Shown: positions 6,861 to 15,292, numbered from the stretch's first letter. The stretch: 28,542 nt of DNA from Alphaproteobacteria bacterium UBA6149 (GCA_002423155.1 DIUV01000048.1:70990-99531), one strand, 5' to 3'. Numbers and translations: made by a program. The notes: generated by a model from the letters alone, not told the origin.

Positions 6861-6910
6861 AAAGTAATTTTTACTATTTTCCTACAAAAAACTTTGCTAA
6901 TAATCCCTAC

Positions 6911-9178
6911 ATGAACATTTTTCCATTTTTAAACACTTATAGAGCAAAGCGGCGCTTATTCGGAGTGCTGTTTTTGTTAATTGGTCTGTTTTTTGCCGCC
7001 TCCTTGGTGGGCTATCATAGTGCGGATCCCTCACTTAATCGTGCATCTGCCGCGGCGGTGCAAAATTTTATGGGCTGGGTTGGGGCGGATTTGGCGGATT
7101 TATTGTTGCAAACTTTTGGAATGGGCTGCCTTGTTTTGGTGCTGGCTTGCTTTGGCTGGGGATTGGCTGCTTTTCGTCCGCGCTTGCCTAGGCATATTCC
7201 TTTGCGAGTTTTGGCATTATTAGTGGGAGTTATTTTATTTGATTTATTCCTTAGCTATATGGATGTGCCAGAATGGTGGCCGATTGAAAGTGGATTGGGT
7301 GGGGCATTGGGTAATTTGTTGCGCCAGAATAAAATAATGCATGGCTGGTTGTCGAGTATGTATATGTTTTTATCCTTATTTAGTAGTATTTTACTAATTC
7401 CTATTGGCTGTGGGTTTAAACGTAAGCAAATTATTCGAGGTTTTTCCTATATTTGGCAATCTTTTATGAATGTGTTGCTTTTCTCCCGTTGGATTGGGGC
7501 TGTGTCTTTACGTTCGGACGAAGAGGAAAAACCAATTTTTTCTGAGAAAAAACCTAAAAAACCGCGTACTGCCAAGCCAGAAGTGGTTTCAAAATCAGTG
7601 GATGCAGGTAAAGTAGTTTCGCGCAATCAACCTAAGGAAAAAAAGCAAGCAGCGCTTGAACTGCGCGCACGCCAAGGTAGCTACACTATGCCTTCTTATG
7701 CGCTACTGCGCAAACCACCTGCACGGGCGGCTAAGCAGAATATGGGCGACAGCAGTTTGAAACAAAATGCAAAATTATTAGAATCTGTATTACAAGATTT
7801 TGGCGTACAGGGAAAAATTATCAATATTCGCCCGGGTCCGGTAGTTACCTTATATGAATTAGAGCCGTCTGCCGGTACAAAATCTTCTAGGGTGATTGGC
7901 TTAGCGGATGATATTGCCCGTTCTATGAGTTCTATTTCTGCGCGTATTTCCGTAATTCCCGGACGCAATGCTTTGGGGATAGAATTACCAAACCACACGC
8001 GTGAAACGGTTTATCTGCGCGAATTATTGGAAGATGATTTATTCACCGCCAATAAAGCCAGCCTGCCACTAGCTTTGGGTAAAGATATTGGCGGCGAGCC
8101 GATTATTGTGGATTTAGCCCGCATGCCGCATGTTTTAGTGGCAGGAACTACAGGTTCGGGAAAATCTGTGGCGATTAATACGATGGTGCTATCACTGGTG
8201 TATCATCTAACCCCTGACCAATGCCGCTTCATCATGGTCGATCCCAAAATGCTGGAGCTTTCCGTTTATGACGGCATCCCTCATTTATTATGCCCAGTAG
8301 TGACGGATCCCAGCAAAGCAGTAGTCGCGCTGAAATGGGCAGTAAAAGAAATGGAAAATCGTTATCGGTTAATGTCTGCCTTGGGCGTGCGTAATATTGA
8401 TAATTATAATAAACGCATAAAAGAAGCCAAACATGCTGGCGAAGTGCTTAAACGCGAAGTACAAACTGGGTTTGACCCTGAAACGGGCAAGCCCATAATG
8501 GAAGAGCAGGAGATGGACATGAACTCCCTGCCGTTCATCGTAGTAATTGTCGATGAGATGGCGGATTTGATGTTGGTCGCGGGCAAAGAAATCGAAGGCT
8601 CCATCCAGCGTTTAGCGCAGATGGCGCGGGCGGCGGGTATTCACCTAATCATGGCAACCCAGCGTCCCTCGGTGGATGTAATAACGGGCGTAATCAAAGC
8701 TAACTTCCCTACGCGGATTAGTTTTCAGGTTACTTCAAAAATTGATAGCCGCACCATTTTGGGTGAAATGGGCGCGGAGCAATTATTGGGTATGGGTGAT
8801 ATGCTATATATGGCAGGCGGCGGGCGTATCAGCCGCGTGCATGGACCTTTTGCCAGTGATAAAGAAGTGGAAGAAATCGTCGCCTATCTGCGCACCCAAG
8901 GCGAGCCATCTTATTTAGAAGAAGTAACTATTGACGATGGCGGCGGTGAACAAGCGGATTTTGATGATGAATCAATCGATAAAGAATTATATGACCGTGC
9001 CGTAGCCGTGGTGGTGCGCGACAATAAACCTTCCATTAGTTATGTACAAAGATGCCTAAAAATCGGCTATAACCGCGCCGCGGTGCTGATTGAAAAAATG
9101 GAGCGTGATGGGGTAGTGAGTGCGCCCAGTCATGCAGGCAAGCGTGAGGTGTTGGCGCGGCGTGAGGAAGAATATTAA
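6911..9178 (+). CDS. ftsK: DNA translocase FtsK
   Basis: FtsK couples septation with clearing and XerCD-dependent resolution of chromosome ends at the division site. The 755-residue protein has four N-terminal membrane helices (about residues 15-35, 60-88, 97-118 and 145-168). A short Lys/Pro/Glu-rich linker follows. The alpha-beta motor carries Walker A GTTGSGKS (412-419) and Walker B IVIVDEMADL (D548, E549). A winged-helix gamma domain sits at the C-terminus (roughly 690-755, SYVQRCLKIGYNRAAVLIEKME) for reading KOPS polarity sequences. The linker is short compared with the enterobacterial protein, as is usual in alphaproteobacteria. Confidence 0.97.
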   Translation: MNIFPFLNTYRAKRRLFGVLFLLIGLFFAASLVGYHSADPSLNRASAAAVQNFMGWVGADLADLLLQTFGMGCLVLVLACFGWGLAAFRPRLPRHIPLRVLALLVGVILFDLFLSYMDVPEWWPIESGLGGALGNLLRQNKIMHGWLSSMYMFLSLFSSILLIPIGCGFKRKQIIRGFSYIWQSFMNVLLFSRWIGAVSLRSDEEEKPIFSEKKPKKPRTAKPEVVSKSVDAGKVVSRNQPKEKKQAALELRARQGSYTMPSYALLRKPPARAAKQNMGDSSLKQNAKLLESVLQDFGVQGKIINIRPGPVVTLYELEPSAGTKSSRVIGLADDIARSMSSISARISVIPGRNALGIELPNHTRETVYLRELLEDDLFTANKASLPLALGKDIGGEPIIVDLARMPHVLVAGTTGSGKSVAINTMVLSLVYHLTPDQCRFIMVDPKMLELSVYDGIPHLLCPVVTDPSKAVVALKWAVKEMENRYRLMSALGVRNIDNYNKRIKEAKHAGEVLKREVQTGFDPETGKPIMEEQEMDMNSLPFIVVIVDEMADLMLVAGKEIEGSIQRLAQMARAAGIHLIMATQRPSVDVITGVIKANFPTRISFQVTSKIDSRTILGEMGAEQLLGMGDMLYMAGGGRISRVHGPFASDKEVEEIVAYLRTQGEPSYLEEVTIDDGGGEQADFDDESIDKELYDRAVAVVVRDNKPSISYVQRCLKIGYNRAAVLIEKMERDGVVSAPSHAGKREVLARREEEY

Positions 9179-9675
9179 TGGTTTATACCCCAATTCAAGT
9201 TATAGAAGATGATGAATATGAGCGAGATTTAGGGTTTGAAATACAGAAAGATTCAGAAAAAATACTGTATAATCCCAATTGTAGCATAAATTATGAGCTT
9301 AGGGCGGAAATTGCTTCTAAACTGGATGAATATTTTTTGTTAAATGGTGTTGATACTAGGTTATTACAATATTTTTTTAGTGATTCTATGCAAAATGATT
9401 TGGATATAAAAGAACTAAATAACAAGGGATTGCATATAATGTTCGACGGAGAATATTTTGAACGTTTGACCGCAACGTTATTTGGCAGAGATATTATAGA
9501 TGTAGCAGAGGACAAAATTGCGGCGTTTAAAAGCAGTTCTGTTAATTATAAAACTTATCGTTCTAATAAAAATACCCATACAGCAATAACTTGGGATGAT
9601 TTAATTGAAGGTATAAATAAAAATTTTGAATCTTTAGGGGCAGAATTAAAAATCACCCCTTGTTTGAGCAAATAA
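9178..9675 (+). CDS. Unknown 165-aa protein coupled to ftsK
   Basis: The ATG overlaps the ftsK stop (TAATG), so translation is probably coupled. The protein is acidic with no signal peptide, membrane helix or motif I recognise. Segments such as NYELRAEIASKLDEYFLLNG and ITWDDLIEGINKNFESLG look helical and soluble. The codons are more AT-rich than those of ftsK, which suggests a later arrival. In many alphaproteobacteria lolA follows ftsK; this protein does not resemble LolA and lacks a secretion signal. A strong hairpin follows the stop codon. Confidence 0.7.
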   Translation: MVYTPIQVIEDDEYERDLGFEIQKDSEKILYNPNCSINYELRAEIASKLDEYFLLNGVDTRLLQYFFSDSMQNDLDIKELNNKGLHIMFDGEYFERLTATLFGRDIIDVAEDKIAAFKSSSVNYKTYRSNKNTHTAITWDDLIEGINKNFESLGAELKITPCLSK

Positions 9676-9686
9676 TATTTGTAATA

Positions 9687-9752
9687 CCTCTGCGTAATGC
9701 GCTGCGCTGAGGCTTATAAGTCCAGCGCAGCGCATTACGCAGAGGTCTTTTT
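9687..9752 (+). terminator. 23-bp perfect hairpin with U-tract; also covers the next gene's RBS
   Basis: The arms 9687-9709 and 9723-9745 are exact reverse complements around a 13-base loop, followed by TCTTTTT. It fits an intrinsic terminator for ftsK and the 165-residue gene. However, the last arm bases AGAGG (9741-9745) are also the only Shine-Dalgarno for the ATG at 9753. Confidence 0.75.
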
Positions 9753-10025
9753 ATGAAAATCGAACTTAATATACCCCCAATATTAATTGATGATTTGGCT
9801 AAGCAAGCTAATAAGCTAGGAATTACCCCCGAAACTTTTGCGAGCCTATTGCTGTTAGAATCTCTTTACGGCAGCTTTTCTGCTGACTCCACGTGGGAAC
9901 AAAAAATTGCCGCCGTAAATTTATGGATAAAAGGTGATATGGGGCGCAGTGCGGCGCTTAATATAATTGGACATGAGGATGTGGGTATCTTAGTTTTGTT
10001 CCAAAAAATTTTAGAAAAACCATAA
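9753..10025 (+). CDS. Small RHH/UPF0175-like protein, putative antitoxin
   Basis: The 90-residue protein opens with a beta strand (MKIELNIPPIL) and helices (IDDLAKQANKLGITPETFASLLLLESL) in the pattern of a ribbon-helix-helix domain. The C-terminal half has IKGDMGRSAALNIIGHED, which resembles the helix-turn-helix-like segment of UPF0175 proteins. UPF0175 genes commonly pair with PIN-domain nucleases, and the next gene, one base after the stop codon, is PIN-like. I therefore infer an antitoxin or repressor role. The resemblance is by eye and moderate. The ribosome-binding site lies inside the preceding hairpin. Confidence 0.6.
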   Translation: MKIELNIPPILIDDLAKQANKLGITPETFASLLLLESLYGSFSADSTWEQKIAAVNLWIKGDMGRSAALNIIGHEDVGILVLFQKILEKP

Positions 10026-10026
10026 A

Positions 10027-11385
10027 ATGCCCCAGCAAAGCACAGTAATTACAAAACAAAAAGTTCCCTGGCTCTTGCTGGATACCGGCACTTTGCTTAC
10101 TTTGCTGCTTTCTGACGAAGAAACCCCTAATAATCATAGCTTGGCAAAATTGGGCATAATCCTTGATTTGGCTAAAACTGAGCAAGTGAAAATCGGCATT
10201 CCCGACATGGTTTTGTCGGAGTTTTTAGGGTTATATACCCCCATTACCCAAGATAAATTAGCAAAGATAATGGCGGGCAATTTGGGCGAATATGCCAATA
10301 AATTGCCCTTAGGCTTTCCCAAACGGCTAGAGCGACTGCAATTTTTGCGCCATCTTTATGTTGATAATAATCTCACAGTTTTTAATACGCGAGCAGGGCA
10401 GGATTATATCGAGAACCTAACTAATGTAATAAAACAACAAGCGACAATAACCCCAGAAGATAACGAAGCCAGCATCGCCAATAAAACCGCCATCATTGAT
10501 AAATATGAAAATACTCTCCGCACCAAACGCAAAGCAGAACAAAACGAAGAGTTACCCGAATGGAATGATTTAAAACCTAAACATATCCAGCGTTTGTTAA
10601 TGGAAAATGGTAATATGCTTGCGCAAATGGCAAAGCGCAGCGGTTTGCGGAATGATAGAGGGGAAATTTCTCTTGCCGATGCCATCACCCAAATCCGCAA
10701 AATTACTCATGAACAAGCCGCAATATTCGTAATTTATGAAGGTTCCGACGTGCGCGGAAGAGTTATCCAAAGATTACACCACCCTGAAGATGCTCAACAA
10801 AATTATCTACCCAAAGCCCATTTTAACCCCAAGAATCATTCCAAATTTGATGAAAAAACTGTGGAAAAAATGTCGGATGTTGCTTTTGTAACCACACGCG
10901 GTTTTCTGGTTGGTCTGATGCAGGCAGCCGCACAAAATAATAGTTATTTGTTCGACCCCAATGAACAAAACAGCGAAAATGCCGAAAAAATATATCAACA
11001 AATGCTTGAAAATGTGCGGATTTATGGTCTGCAACGAGTTTATGATGATTTTCGCGACATCACAGCCTCCCAAATTAAAGCGCATGGCGCAAGCGCCAAT
11101 GATTTGCCTTGGCAAAAATTTGTTTCTGCACAGGAACATGCATTCTACCAAGCTGAAGATGTGGAATCCTTACAGCAAAATATCAAGCAAATCATTGACA
11201 AAACCCGCACTCAACATAGCAGCTATCGCGGAAAAACTGCCCGCAAATATTTAGAACGCGGCGCCGTAATAATTGAAAATGAGTTGTCTTCTTTGGTAGG
11301 GCAGGGCGAGGCGCAAGATTTACGCAGCATTTTGGAGCGCATTAAAAAATCGTTGAATCAAAATACTGATGAGTTACAAAGATAA
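10027..11385 (+). CDS. Large PIN-like domain protein, putative nuclease toxin
   Basis: The N-terminus WLLLDTGTLLTLLL (D19) and PDMVLSEFLGL (E65) match the first two acidic positions of PIN ribonucleases. EISLADAITQI (D218) matches the third, and FVIYEGSDVRG (D241) stands where the last acidic residue is expected. Between E65 and D218 there is an insertion of about 150 charged, helix-rich residues, far longer than in VapC toxins (130-150 residues in total). Residues 250-452 form a second, unrecognised helical region containing VAFVTTRGFL (285-294). No membrane segment or signal peptide. The adjacent small gene may be its antitoxin. It directly precedes trmD, with only two bases between stop and start. 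Confidence 0.6.
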   Translation: MPQQSTVITKQKVPWLLLDTGTLLTLLLSDEETPNNHSLAKLGIILDLAKTEQVKIGIPDMVLSEFLGLYTPITQDKLAKIMAGNLGEYANKLPLGFPKRLERLQFLRHLYVDNNLTVFNTRAGQDYIENLTNVIKQQATITPEDNEASIANKTAIIDKYENTLRTKRKAEQNEELPEWNDLKPKHIQRLLMENGNMLAQMAKRSGLRNDRGEISLADAITQIRKITHEQAAIFVIYEGSDVRGRVIQRLHHPEDAQQNYLPKAHFNPKNHSKFDEKTVEKMSDVAFVTTRGFLVGLMQAAAQNNSYLFDPNEQNSENAEKIYQQMLENVRIYGLQRVYDDFRDITASQIKAHGASANDLPWQKFVSAQEHAFYQAEDVESLQQNIKQIIDKTRTQHSSYRGKTARKYLERGAVIIENELSSLVGQGEAQDLRSILERIKKSLNQNTDELQR

Positions 11386-11387
11386 AT

Positions 11388-12155
11388 ATGATTCAAGATA
11401 AAACACCATTCACCGCTAGTATTCTAACCCTATACCCCAAAATGTTCCCCGGAGTTTTAGGGTTTTCCTTAGCAGGTCGCGCTTTGGAAAATGATTTGTG
11501 GCGGCTAAATGCAATTAATATCCGCGATTTCGCTACTGATAAACAACACACCGTCGATGACGTAACCTGCGGCGGCGGTGCGGGCATGGTGATGAAGCCG
11601 GATGTGGTGGGCAGGGCGATAGAAGCAGCAGAGGCGCAGAATATAGGCGCAAGATTGGTGCATTTAACTCCGCGCGGTGTGCCTTTTACCCAAAAAATCG
11701 CTGAAGAATTAGCGCAGGAGTCAGGAATTATCTTGCTATGTGGGCGTTTTGAGGGAATAGACGAGCGGGTAAATATCCATTATCAACCTTTAGAGTTAAG
11801 CATAGGTGATTACGTGCTATTCGGCGGAGAAGTGGCGGCAATGGTGGTTTTAGAAGCTATTTTGCGCCAATTGCCGAATATATTAGGCAATAAAGACACG
11901 CTCGAGGAAGAAAGCTTCTGTATTGGCGAAGAAAATACTGGACTACTGGAATATTCTCATTATACTAAGCCCCCTTCTTGGCAGGCGAGCAACGGTGATG
12001 TGCTGAGCGTGCCGGAGGTTTTACTCTCTGGAAATCATGCGAAAATCAAGCAATGGCGACAGATGGAGGCAGAAAGAATTACGAGGTTGCGCCGCCCAGA
12101 TTTGTGGGAGCGTTACCAACAAGATAAGATAATAAAAGGGAACGACAATGGTTAA
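11388..12155 (+). CDS. trmD: tRNA (guanine-N1-)-methyltransferase TrmD
   Basis: TrmD forms m1G37 next to the anticodon, preventing +1 frameshifts. It is a SPOUT enzyme whose trefoil knot binds SAM. The motifs LLCGRFEGIDERV and LSIGDYVLFGGEVAAMVVLEA form the knot. DVTCGGGAGMVMKPDVV near the N-terminus and the C-terminal PEVLLSGNHAKIKQWR are also typical. The 255 residues are normal for the family. The usual upstream neighbours rpsP and rimM are missing; the putative PIN cassette takes their place. The 3' end overlaps rplS by 8 bases. Confidence 0.97.
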   Translation: MIQDKTPFTASILTLYPKMFPGVLGFSLAGRALENDLWRLNAINIRDFATDKQHTVDDVTCGGGAGMVMKPDVVGRAIEAAEAQNIGARLVHLTPRGVPFTQKIAEELAQESGIILLCGRFEGIDERVNIHYQPLELSIGDYVLFGGEVAAMVVLEAILRQLPNILGNKDTLEEESFCIGEENTGLLEYSHYTKPPSWQASNGDVLSVPEVLLSGNHAKIKQWRQMEAERITRLRRPDLWERYQQDKIIKGNDNG

Positions 12156-12540
12156 TATTATTGAAATGCTTAATAAAGAGCAGATGGAACGCCTAACTAC
12201 TGATAAACGCATGGACAAATTTGCTCCCGGTGATTTGGTAAAAGTTAGTGTGAAAATTATCGAGGGCAATACCGCGCGTATTCAGGCTTTCGAAGGTTTA
12301 TGCATCGCTAAGAAAAATCGTGGTTTGCACTCTAACTTCACTTTGCGCAAACTTAGCCATGGTGAAGGCGTTGAACGTGTGTTCCCCCTTTATTCTCCTA
12401 ATTTAGCGAGCGTAGAATGTATCCGCCGTGGAGAAGTACGCCGCGCGAAATTATATTATCTACGTGGACTTACTGGTAAAGCTGCGCGTATCCGCGAGAA
12501 AATGGACTTTATCGGCAAGAAAAAAGCCGCAGCGAAGTAA
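12148..12540 (+). CDS. rplS: 50S ribosomal protein L19
   Basis: L19 sits at the 30S-50S interface and contributes to inter-subunit bridges. The 130-residue protein contains FAPGDLVKVSVKI, RIQAFEGLCIAKKNRG, NFTLRKLSHGEGVERVFPLYSP and RRAKLYYLRGLTGKAARI, all hallmarks of the family. It has a Lys/Ala-rich C-terminal tail as in other alphaproteobacteria. An AAGGGA-type ribosome-binding site lies in the end of trmD, and the start overlaps trmD by 8 bases. Confidence 0.98.
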   Translation: MVNIIEMLNKEQMERLTTDKRMDKFAPGDLVKVSVKIIEGNTARIQAFEGLCIAKKNRGLHSNFTLRKLSHGEGVERVFPLYSPNLASVECIRRGEVRRAKLYYLRGLTGKAARIREKMDFIGKKKAAAK

Positions 12541-12550
12541 GCTGCCACTT

Positions 12551-12701
12551 CCCCCTCTCCCTCTGGGAGAGGGACGGGGTGAGGGAAGTGTCCAAAAGAG
12601 TGGTATAAGAAATTGTGCTTGGATTCTTCCTTTTCCCTAAAAAACTCTAGCCTGCTTAAGGCTCCCCTCACCCCATCCCTCTCCCAAAGGGAGAGGGGGT
12701 T
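12551..12701. repeat. Nested-palindrome CCCTCTCCC repeat, copy 2
   Basis: Inverted outer arms (about 12551-12587 and 12662-12701) each contain an inner hairpin (CCCTCTCCC/GGGAGAGGG) and the GGGTGAGGGAA motif. It is homologous in layout and size to the element at 3017-3166. It occupies almost the whole gap between rplS and leuC. Confidence 0.75.
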
Positions 12702-12720
12702 AAGTATAAAGGCACCCACC

Positions 12721-14133
12721 ATGAGCCAACCAAAAACTTTGTTTGATAAAATCTGGGAACGTCACCTGGTTGACGAACAAACAGATGGAACTTGTCTATT
12801 ATATATAGATAGACACATGGTGCATGAAGTAACCAGCCCCCAAGCGTTTGAAGGCTTGCGCATGACTGGTCGCAAACCGCGCCGCCCCGAGGCTGTGCTG
12901 GCGGTAGCTGACCATAACGTCCCCACCACGCATGATAGATTGCAAGGCATAAAAGACGAAACTGCGCGTATTCAAGTGCAGACGTTAGAAGATAACTGCA
13001 AAGAATTCGGCATAAAATATTTCCCCATGGATGATATACGCCAAGGCGTAGTGCATATCGTCGGGCCCGAGCAGGGCTTCACCCAACCGGGAATGACCAT
13101 CGTTTGTGGTGACTCGCATACTTCCACCCATGGCGCATTCGGTGCGCTGGCTTTCGGCATTGGCACGAGTGAAGTTGAGCATGTCTTAGCAACCCAAACT
13201 CTCATCCAAAAACGCGCAAAAAATATGTTGGTGCGCGTAGATGGCAAATTACCCCTCGGCGTTACCGCCAAAGACGTAGTTCTCGCGGTAATTGGACGCA
13301 TTGGCACCGCTGGTGGCACTGGTTATGTAATTGAATATGCTGGTGAAGTAATCCGCGATTTGTCAATGGAAGGTCGCATGACCGTGTGCAATATGTCCAT
13401 CGAAGCAGGCGCACGCGCAGGGCTGATTGCCCCTGACGAAAAAACATTTTCTTACCTTAAGGACCGCCCCATGTCGCCTAAAGGTGCTGATTGGGACAAA
13501 GCAGTAGAATATTGGAGCAGCTTCGTTGGCGATGCCGGTGCAGTATATGACAGCGAAATTATACTAAATGCCGCCGAAATAGCTCCGCAAGTAACGTGGG
13601 GAACCAGCCCACAAGACGTGGCGCCCATTACCGGCAATGTTCCATCGCCGAGTGATTTCAACGATGCAGGTCGACAAACCGCCGTGCAACGCTCACTAGA
13701 TTATATGGGCTTAAAAGCTGGTGAAAAAATAACTGATATAGTTATCGACAAAGTATTTATTGGTTCTTGCACTAACGGACGCATAGAAGATTTCCGCGCC
13801 GCCGCAGAAATCGCCAAGGGCAGAAAAATCGCCAGCAATATCAAGCTAGCCATGATAGTTCCGGGCTCAGGCTTAGTAAAACAACAAGCCGAAGCCGAAG
13901 GGCTAGATAAAATCTTTATTGATGCTGGGTTTGAATGGCGCGAAGCGGGTTGCTCCATGTGCTTAGCCATGAATGCGGATTATTTACAGCCAGGCGAGCG
14001 CTGTGCTTCTACCTCCAACCGCAATTTTGAAGGTCGGCAAGGGCGTGATGGGCGCACGCATTTATTAAGCCCAGCTATGGCAGTGGCGGCGGCGATTAAA
14101 GGGAAGTTAGCGGATGTGCGCGAGTTTTTGTAA
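12721..14133 (+). CDS. leuC: 3-isopropylmalate dehydratase large subunit LeuC
   Basis: LeuC, with LeuD, isomerises 2-isopropylmalate to 3-isopropylmalate in leucine biosynthesis. Cysteines for the [4Fe-4S] cluster are C350 (in IGSCTNGR), C411 and C414 (in GCSMC), the same spacing as in E. coli. GDSHTSTHGAFGALAFGIGTSEVEHV and SNRNFEGRQG are also diagnostic. I chose ATG 12721, giving 470 residues and the family start MSQPKTLFDKIWERH. The frame is open further upstream to 12613, but that part runs through the repeat element. leuD is not adjacent. Confidence 0.97.
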   Translation: MSQPKTLFDKIWERHLVDEQTDGTCLLYIDRHMVHEVTSPQAFEGLRMTGRKPRRPEAVLAVADHNVPTTHDRLQGIKDETARIQVQTLEDNCKEFGIKYFPMDDIRQGVVHIVGPEQGFTQPGMTIVCGDSHTSTHGAFGALAFGIGTSEVEHVLATQTLIQKRAKNMLVRVDGKLPLGVTAKDVVLAVIGRIGTAGGTGYVIEYAGEVIRDLSMEGRMTVCNMSIEAGARAGLIAPDEKTFSYLKDRPMSPKGADWDKAVEYWSSFVGDAGAVYDSEIILNAAEIAPQVTWGTSPQDVAPITGNVPSPSDFNDAGRQTAVQRSLDYMGLKAGEKITDIVIDKVFIGSCTNGRIEDFRAAAEIAKGRKIASNIKLAMIVPGSGLVKQQAEAEGLDKIFIDAGFEWREAGCSMCLAMNADYLQPGERCASTSNRNFEGRQGRDGRTHLLSPAMAVAAAIKGKLADVREFL

Positions 14134-14217
14134 TTTGTTGGTTTAATTGTCACCAAATATTCACACATTATCCCAAGTTTTTAGCTATACTATCCCTTAT
14201 AAAATAAGGAGTAGTAT

Positions 14218-14568
14218 ATGTCTGAATATAACACCGGATTAGAAGATTGCTGGGAAGGCGCAAAAGTTGGCGCTATGGTTGGGGTTCCTTCGGGCGCGGT
14301 TACGGGCGCGAGATATGGTTATAATGCTGGAGTAGTTGGCTCGTTTGGAACTGGTGGCTGGAATGCTTTTATAACCATTCCCGTTACTACTGTAGCTGGT
14401 GGTTTGGCTGGTGGAGCGTTGGGCGGAGTTGCAGGTGCTGTTGCTGGTTGTGCAGGAAATATGTATATACAAAGCAACTTGGCAGAGAATTTTACCCATG
14501 AAGAACCTGTTGCACCGCTTCCCACTGGTGGACAAGTTCCCAATAGAAATGCTCGCTTAAGAAAATAA
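14218..14568 (+). CDS. Small Gly/Ala-rich, glycine-zipper-like protein
   Basis: This 116-residue protein has a strong AAGGAG ribosome-binding site 6 bases before the ATG. Its core (about residues 15-85) is extremely rich in Gly, Ala and Val, with GxxxG/AxxxG patterns such as GGLAGGALGGVAGAVAGCAG, suggesting one or two hydrophobic helices that pack in a membrane. There is no classical cleavable signal or lipobox. The C-terminal tail is polar with PLPTGGQVPNRNARLRK. Glycine-zipper membrane proteins and class II bacteriocin-like peptides share this composition; I cannot choose between them. A TATACT at 14186-14191 could be its -10 box. Confidence 0.7.
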   Translation: MSEYNTGLEDCWEGAKVGAMVGVPSGAVTGARYGYNAGVVGSFGTGGWNAFITIPVTTVAGGLAGGALGGVAGAVAGCAGNMYIQSNLAENFTHEEPVAPLPTGGQVPNRNARLRK

Positions 14569-14600
14569 ACCACTTTTTACCGTTTTATCAAAAAGATTGT

Positions 14601-14629
14601 TTGACAACGCCCTAATCACTACTTATATT
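14601..14629 (+). promoter_or_regulatory. Strong sigma-70-type promoter of rpsD
   Basis: TTGACA (14601-14606), a 17-base spacer and TATATT (14624-14629) form a near-consensus promoter. Transcription would start near 14636, leaving a leader of about 40 bases to the GTG at 14675. Confidence 0.75.
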
Positions 14630-14674
14630 CCGCAGCTCATTTTAGTTTTTTAAGTAGATAAACAGGATAAAAAC

Positions 14675-15292
14675 GTGTCAAAACGGCAAAGTTCAAAATA
14701 CAAAATCAGTCGCCGCATGGGTGAAAACCTTTGGGGTCGTTCAAAAGATCCAGTAATCCGCAGAGATTATGCACCAGGTCAGCATGGTATTCTTCGTAAG
14801 AAGAAAGTTTCTGGCTATGGCTTGCAATTGCGTGCTAAGCAAAAGCTAAAAGGCTATTATGGTAACATGACTGAGCGTCAGTTCCGTAGAGTTTATACCG
14901 AAGCTGCACGTTGCAAAGGTGATACTTCTGAGAATCTAGTTGGTTTGTTGGAGTGCCGTTTGGATGCTGTAGTATATCGTATGGGCGTTGTTCCTACCGT
15001 ATTTGCGTCACGTCAATTCGTTAACCACGGACATGTTAAAGTAAATGGTCGTCGGGTAAATATTCCTAGCTATCAAGTGAAAGAAAATGACATTATTGAA
15101 GTGGCAGAAAAATCTCGCCAATTAAATATTGTGTTAGAAGCTATTCAGAATGCCGAGCGTTCAGTTCCCGAATATTTGGAAATGGATACTAAAGCTTTAA
15201 AAGCTCGCTTCATTCGCGCTCCGAAATTGGCAGAAGTGCCTTATCCAGTGCAAATGGAACCAAATCTAGTGGTAGAGTTTTACTCTCGCTAA
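14675..15292 (+). CDS. rpsD: 30S ribosomal protein S4
   Basis: S4 is a primary 16S rRNA binder that nucleates assembly of the 30S body. The 205-residue protein shows the N-terminal YKISRRMGENLWGR, the YGLQLRAKQKLKGYYG linker, the S4 RNA-binding domain (about residues 95-155; LDAVVYRMGVVPTVFASRQFVNHGHVKVNGRRV) and the C-terminal NLVVEFYSR. It starts with GTG, preceded by an AGGA 8 bases upstream. It is monocistronic, between its own promoter and a clear terminator. The N-terminal zinc-binding cysteines of some S4 proteins are absent, as in many proteobacteria. Confidence 0.98.
   Translation: MSKRQSSKYKISRRMGENLWGRSKDPVIRRDYAPGQHGILRKKKVSGYGLQLRAKQKLKGYYGNMTERQFRRVYTEAARCKGDTSENLVGLLECRLDAVVYRMGVVPTVFASRQFVNHGHVKVNGRRVNIPSYQVKENDIIEVAEKSRQLNIVLEAIQNAERSVPEYLEMDTKALKARFIRAPKLAEVPYPVQMEPNLVVEFYSR

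Noticed and set aside
12613..12720. Upstream extension of leuC to an ATG at 12613
   Set aside because: The added 36 residues are translated from the CCCTCTCCC repeat, and family homology begins at MSQPKTLFDK (12721).
14569..14674. Possible tRNA or regulatory RNA before rpsD
   Set aside because: No cloverleaf or long stem could be drawn; the region is explained by a promoter and leader.
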